A stretch of DNA of 7,148 nt, from the NCBI GenBank assembly GCA_017643325.1, contig JAEPNS010000166.1, positions 1-7,148 of the forward strand, in the 5' to 3' direction. A model generated the notes under the pieces. That model saw nothing but the letters and a program-made list of their open reading frames with translations. It was not told where the DNA came from and did not search any database. The stretch's first letter is position 1. The number at the start of each line of letters is the position of its first letter. Origin of the DNA: Alphaproteobacteria bacterium. Lineage in GTDB: Bacteria; Pseudomonadota; Alphaproteobacteria; UBA6615. Position numbers and translations under genes: made by a program. This document shows positions 4,787-7,148 of this stretch, in pieces.

Positions 4787-7148
4787 GCCTCGACTTCCTC
4801 CTCGGTGACGGTGGTCTGGAGGCCGCGGCCCAGTCCGCCTGGCCGGAGCCGGCGCGCACGCTCGTGACGGAACTCGGCGTGGAGGACGGGCTGAAGACCA
4901 TGGGCGCCGGGGATGCGGCGCCGGGTGCGGATGACGGCCTCGCCTGGATCGTGGTCGCGGGCAGTATCGATCTGTTTTTCCTCGACAAGGTCGGTGGCGG
5001 GCGCCACCACCTGCAACGGGTGGACGCCGGCGGCGTGGCGTTCGACACCGGGCTGCATCACGCGGACGGCACTTTCATGCTGGTCCCCTCCAACGGGGCG
5101 CGGGTCGTCACGGTTCCGATCGGGACGCTCGGGTCGCTGGAGGCGCCTTCGGACGAATATGCGGACGCGCTCGCCGCGGCGTTCACCGGGTGGGTCGCCG
5201 GCCTGTCGCTGGTCGCGCTGCGACGCGACCGCCCGCCGACCCTAACCTATGTCGATCACGACGCGCCGGAAATCTCCGGGCCATCGTCCATCAAGTCGGC
5301 CGTCGCCTGGTTCCCGGCGGGCGAGGTCCATCATTCGATCTGGAAGGATGCCGTTCCCGATATCGGGAACGGCGCCACGCATGTGCCGCTCTGTCCGCTG
5401 TCATGGGCGACACCGGCCTCCGACGGGCCGGTCGCCGGCCTCTCGACCCGGGCCTGGATCGAGACACCGCAGGCCCATGCCGACCTGCTCGCCTTCCATG
5501 GCCGGATCGTCGCGACCCTGTCCGAGAAGCTGAGGGCGTCGGCGGAGCAGGAGGCCGAACGCCTCCGGCGGGTGCGAAGCCTGCGCGAGGACGAACTGGG
5601 CACGGCGCTGGGCGAGCTTGCCGCGGTGATGTTCCCGGACGCCCGGGCCCGGGTGGGCGACCCGCAGTTCCCGGTGATCGCGGCGGCGATGCAGGTCTGG
5701 CACCACCTGCAGATCGACGTGGACCTCAGCGACGCTGCCCAGCTGCGTATCCGCAACTCCGACGCGAAGCCCGATGCAATCGCGCGCGAGTCCGGTCTGC
5801 ATATGCGCAAGGTCGATATCTCGGAGCCGAACTGGTGGCGCAGCGATCACGGCGCGCTTCTCGGGTTCTACGGCGAGGACGGCGACGCCTGCGCGCTGCT
5901 GCCGGGCAAGGGCGGGCGTTACGACCTGGTCGACCCGGTGCGCGGCGACGTGCGGCCGCTCGACGCCGAGCTGGCGGCGACCGTCGACGGCACGGCCTAT
6001 TCCTTCAGCGAGCCGTTCCCGGCGGGCAAGGTGGACGCGAAGGCGATCTTCCGGTTCGCCCTGCGGGGCACGCGCCGCACCTCGCTGGTGGTGATGTCGA
6101 TGGCGATCCTCGCCGGGCTGCTCTCGATGGTCGTGCCGCTGGTGACCGGCTGGATCATCGACCCCGTGATCCCGGATGCCGAACTCGACCAGCTCTGGAT
6201 TCTCATCGCCGCGCTGATCGTTGCCGGGTTTGCGGGAATCTCCTTCGGGCTGGTGCAGGGGCTCGCCGCCATCCGCATGGAAGGCATGATGGCGAACCGC
6301 GTCCAGACCGCGGTCTGGGACCGCCTGCTGCGCCTGCCGGCCTCCTTCTTCCGCGGTTTCACTGTCGGCGACCTGGCCAACCGGGCGCAGGGCATCGACG
6401 GCATGCGCTCGCTCCTGACGGGCACGGCGCTGACGTCGCTGCTGCATGCCACCTCGGGCCTGTTCAGCCTCGGCCTGATGGTGTTCCTCGCGTGGAAGCT
6501 GTCGATCGTGGCCGTGGTCGCGGCGATCATCTACGCCGTCGTCGTGGTAACGGTCGGGCGCCGGATCCTGCACCGCAACCGCGAGACCATGGAATACACG
6601 GGGCGCATCCAGGGCATCGTCCTGCAGCTGCTCGGCGCGGTCGGCAAGCTGCGCGTGGCCGGGGCCGAGACCGGTGCCTACGCCCGCTGGGCCGGGCCGT
6701 ACTCGCACCTGATGGCGCTGAGCTACGACCAGCAGCGGCTGAACATGCTGCTCATCGTCTTCAAGAACGTGTTCCACTTCCTGACGGTCGCCGCGCTGAT
6801 CGGGCTGATCGCGTGGCTGAGCGGCGAGTTCTTCGCCGTGTTCGAGACGCCGAAGACCTGGGCGCAGGTCGACGCGGCGGTCCTGCACAAGGAACTGCCG
6901 ACCGCGACCTTCGTCTCGTTCCACGTCGCCTACGGGCAGTTCCTGGGGGCGGTGTTCGGCATCTCCCAGACGCTCGTGAAGCTGACGAACCTGAAGCCGC
7001 TCTATGAGCGTATCCAGCCGATCTTCGAAGAGGAGATCGAGGACGACGAGGGCTTCGAGGATCCCGGCGAGCTGTCCGGCGCGCTGGAGATCGTCGACGT
7101 GCAGTTCCGCTACGCCGAAGATGCACCGCTGGTGCTGCGCGGGCTGTC
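4783..7148 (+). CDS. NHLM-type second ABC transporter with N-terminal cyclic-nucleotide-binding-like domain, 3' end cut off
   Basis: From the ATG at 4783 (overlapping the upstream stop by 4 bases) the frame runs 788 codons plus 2 bases to the right edge with no stop. Instead of a peptidase it has a beta-rich domain at about 52-122 (AWIVVAGSIDLFFLD, HHLQRVDAGGVAF), resembling the cNMP-binding/cupin-like head of the NHLM second-transporter family. A charged helix follows at about 247-285 (EQEAERLRRVRSLREDELG), then a family-specific block at about 349-385 (EPNWWRSDHGALL, LLPGKGGRYDLVDPVRGD). The permease starts near 432 with hydrophobic stretches at about 433-454, 466-486, 546-588 and around 660-690. 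The ATPase domain has just begun (ALEIVDVQFRYAEDAPLVLR, from 767; Y777 is the likely adenine-stacking tyrosine) when the window ends, before Walker A, so ATPase integrity cannot be judged. It probably pairs with the peptidase-transporter at the inner membrane. Whether the head binds a nucleotide or another ligand cannot be told from the sequence. A 24-base palindrome lies within codons 190-197. Confidence 0.94.
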   Translation, partial: MSLDFLLGDGGLEAAAQSAWPEPARTLVTELGVEDGLKTMGAGDAAPGADDGLAWIVVAGSIDLFFLDKVGGGRHHLQRVDAGGVAFDTGLHHADGTFMLVPSNGARVVTVPIGTLGSLEAPSDEYADALAAAFTGWVAGLSLVALRRDRPPTLTYVDHDAPEISGPSSIKSAVAWFPAGEVHHSIWKDAVPDIGNGATHVPLCPLSWATPASDGPVAGLSTRAWIETPQAHADLLAFHGRIVATLSEKLRASAEQEAERLRRVRSLREDELGTALGELAAVMFPDARARVGDPQFPVIAAAMQVWHHLQIDVDLSDAAQLRIRNSDAKPDAIARESGLHMRKVDISEPNWWRSDHGALLGFYGEDGDACALLPGKGGRYDLVDPVRGDVRPLDAELAATVDGTAYSFSEPFPAGKVDAKAIFRFALRGTRRTSLVVMSMAILAGLLSMVVPLVTGWIIDPVIPDAELDQLWILIAALIVAGFAGISFGLVQGLAAIRMEGMMANRVQTAVWDRLLRLPASFFRGFTVGDLANRAQGIDGMRSLLTGTALTSLLHATSGLFSLGLMVFLAWKLSIVAVVAAIIYAVVVVTVGRRILHRNRETMEYTGRIQGIVLQLLGAVGKLRVAGAETGAYARWAGPYSHLMALSYDQQRLNMLLIVFKNVFHFLTVAALIGLIAWLSGEFFAVFETPKTWAQVDAAVLHKELPTATFVSFHVAYGQFLGAVFGISQTLVKLTNLKPLYERIQPIFEEEIEDDEGFEDPGELSGALEIVDVQFRYAEDAPLVLRGL
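5350..5373. repeat. Perfect 24-base palindrome inside the second ABC transporter gene
   Basis: The half-site GCCGTTCCCGAT (5350-5361) is followed directly by its exact reverse complement (5362-5373), with no spacer and an EcoRV-type GATATC centre. It encodes AVPDIGNG within the linker after the sensor-like head. It could be an operator-like protein binding site, a DNA or RNA cruciform, or coincidence in GC-rich coding DNA. Confidence 0.8.

Noticed and set aside
5642..5653. Palindrome CCCGGGCCCGGG.
   Set aside because: It is low-complexity G/C sequence inside a coding region encoding an Ala-Arg repeat and is likely to occur by chance at this base composition.
5401..6924. 507-codon minus-strand open frame.
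   Set aside because: It is antisense to the permease region of the second transporter and is an R/H/D/Q-rich shadow frame without domain features.
5190..7007. 605-codon plus-strand open frame within the second transporter gene.
   Set aside because: It is out of frame with the transporter reading from 4783, which shows clear family motifs throughout. The alternative translation is Arg/Gly/Pro/Ala-rich and lacks hydrophobic segments.

Overview
This is a GC-rich window with dense, almost gap-free coding, the style of a high-GC proteobacterium (an alphaproteobacterium is my inference; nothing here fixes the taxon). It holds five genes in two divergent blocks, and two of the five run off the window edges. 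There are no tRNA, rRNA, IS element or CRISPR signals.

Left block, minus strand, reading leftward from about 1321: a 198-residue aspartyl/asparaginyl beta-hydroxylase-type enzyme (725-1321), then after only 3 bases a second and unrelated-looking putative Fe(II)/2-oxoglutarate dioxygenase (from 721 leftward, running off the left edge after 240 visible codons). The two are almost certainly cotranscribed.

Right block, plus strand, reading rightward from 1349: a HlyD-type membrane fusion protein (1349-2605), an ABC exporter with an N-terminal C39 cysteine peptidase domain (2612-4786), and a second ABC exporter whose N-terminal half is not a peptidase but a cyclic-nucleotide-binding-like (sensor-like) domain plus linker (4783 to beyond 7148, cut just after the start of its ATPase domain). 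Gaps are 6 bases and a 4-base ATGA overlap, so this is one translationally coupled operon. The architecture and several signature stretches match the export machinery of NHLM systems (nitrile-hydratase-leader microcin, also called NHLP or proteusin-type RiPP export), in which the C39 domain removes a long leader peptide at a double-glycine-type site during export.

Read together, the window looks like part of a RiPP (ribosomally made, post-translationally modified peptide) locus: two candidate hydroxylases that could act on the precursor or on amino acids, beside a leader-cleaving exporter. No precursor peptide gene, cyclase or dehydratase lies within these 7.1 kb, so the substrate must be encoded outside it, and the link between the oxygenases and the exporter is inferred from position only. 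The two blocks are separated by just 27 bases between their chosen starts, so their promoters must overlap each other or the coding ends. A perfect 24-base palindrome sits inside the second ABC gene.
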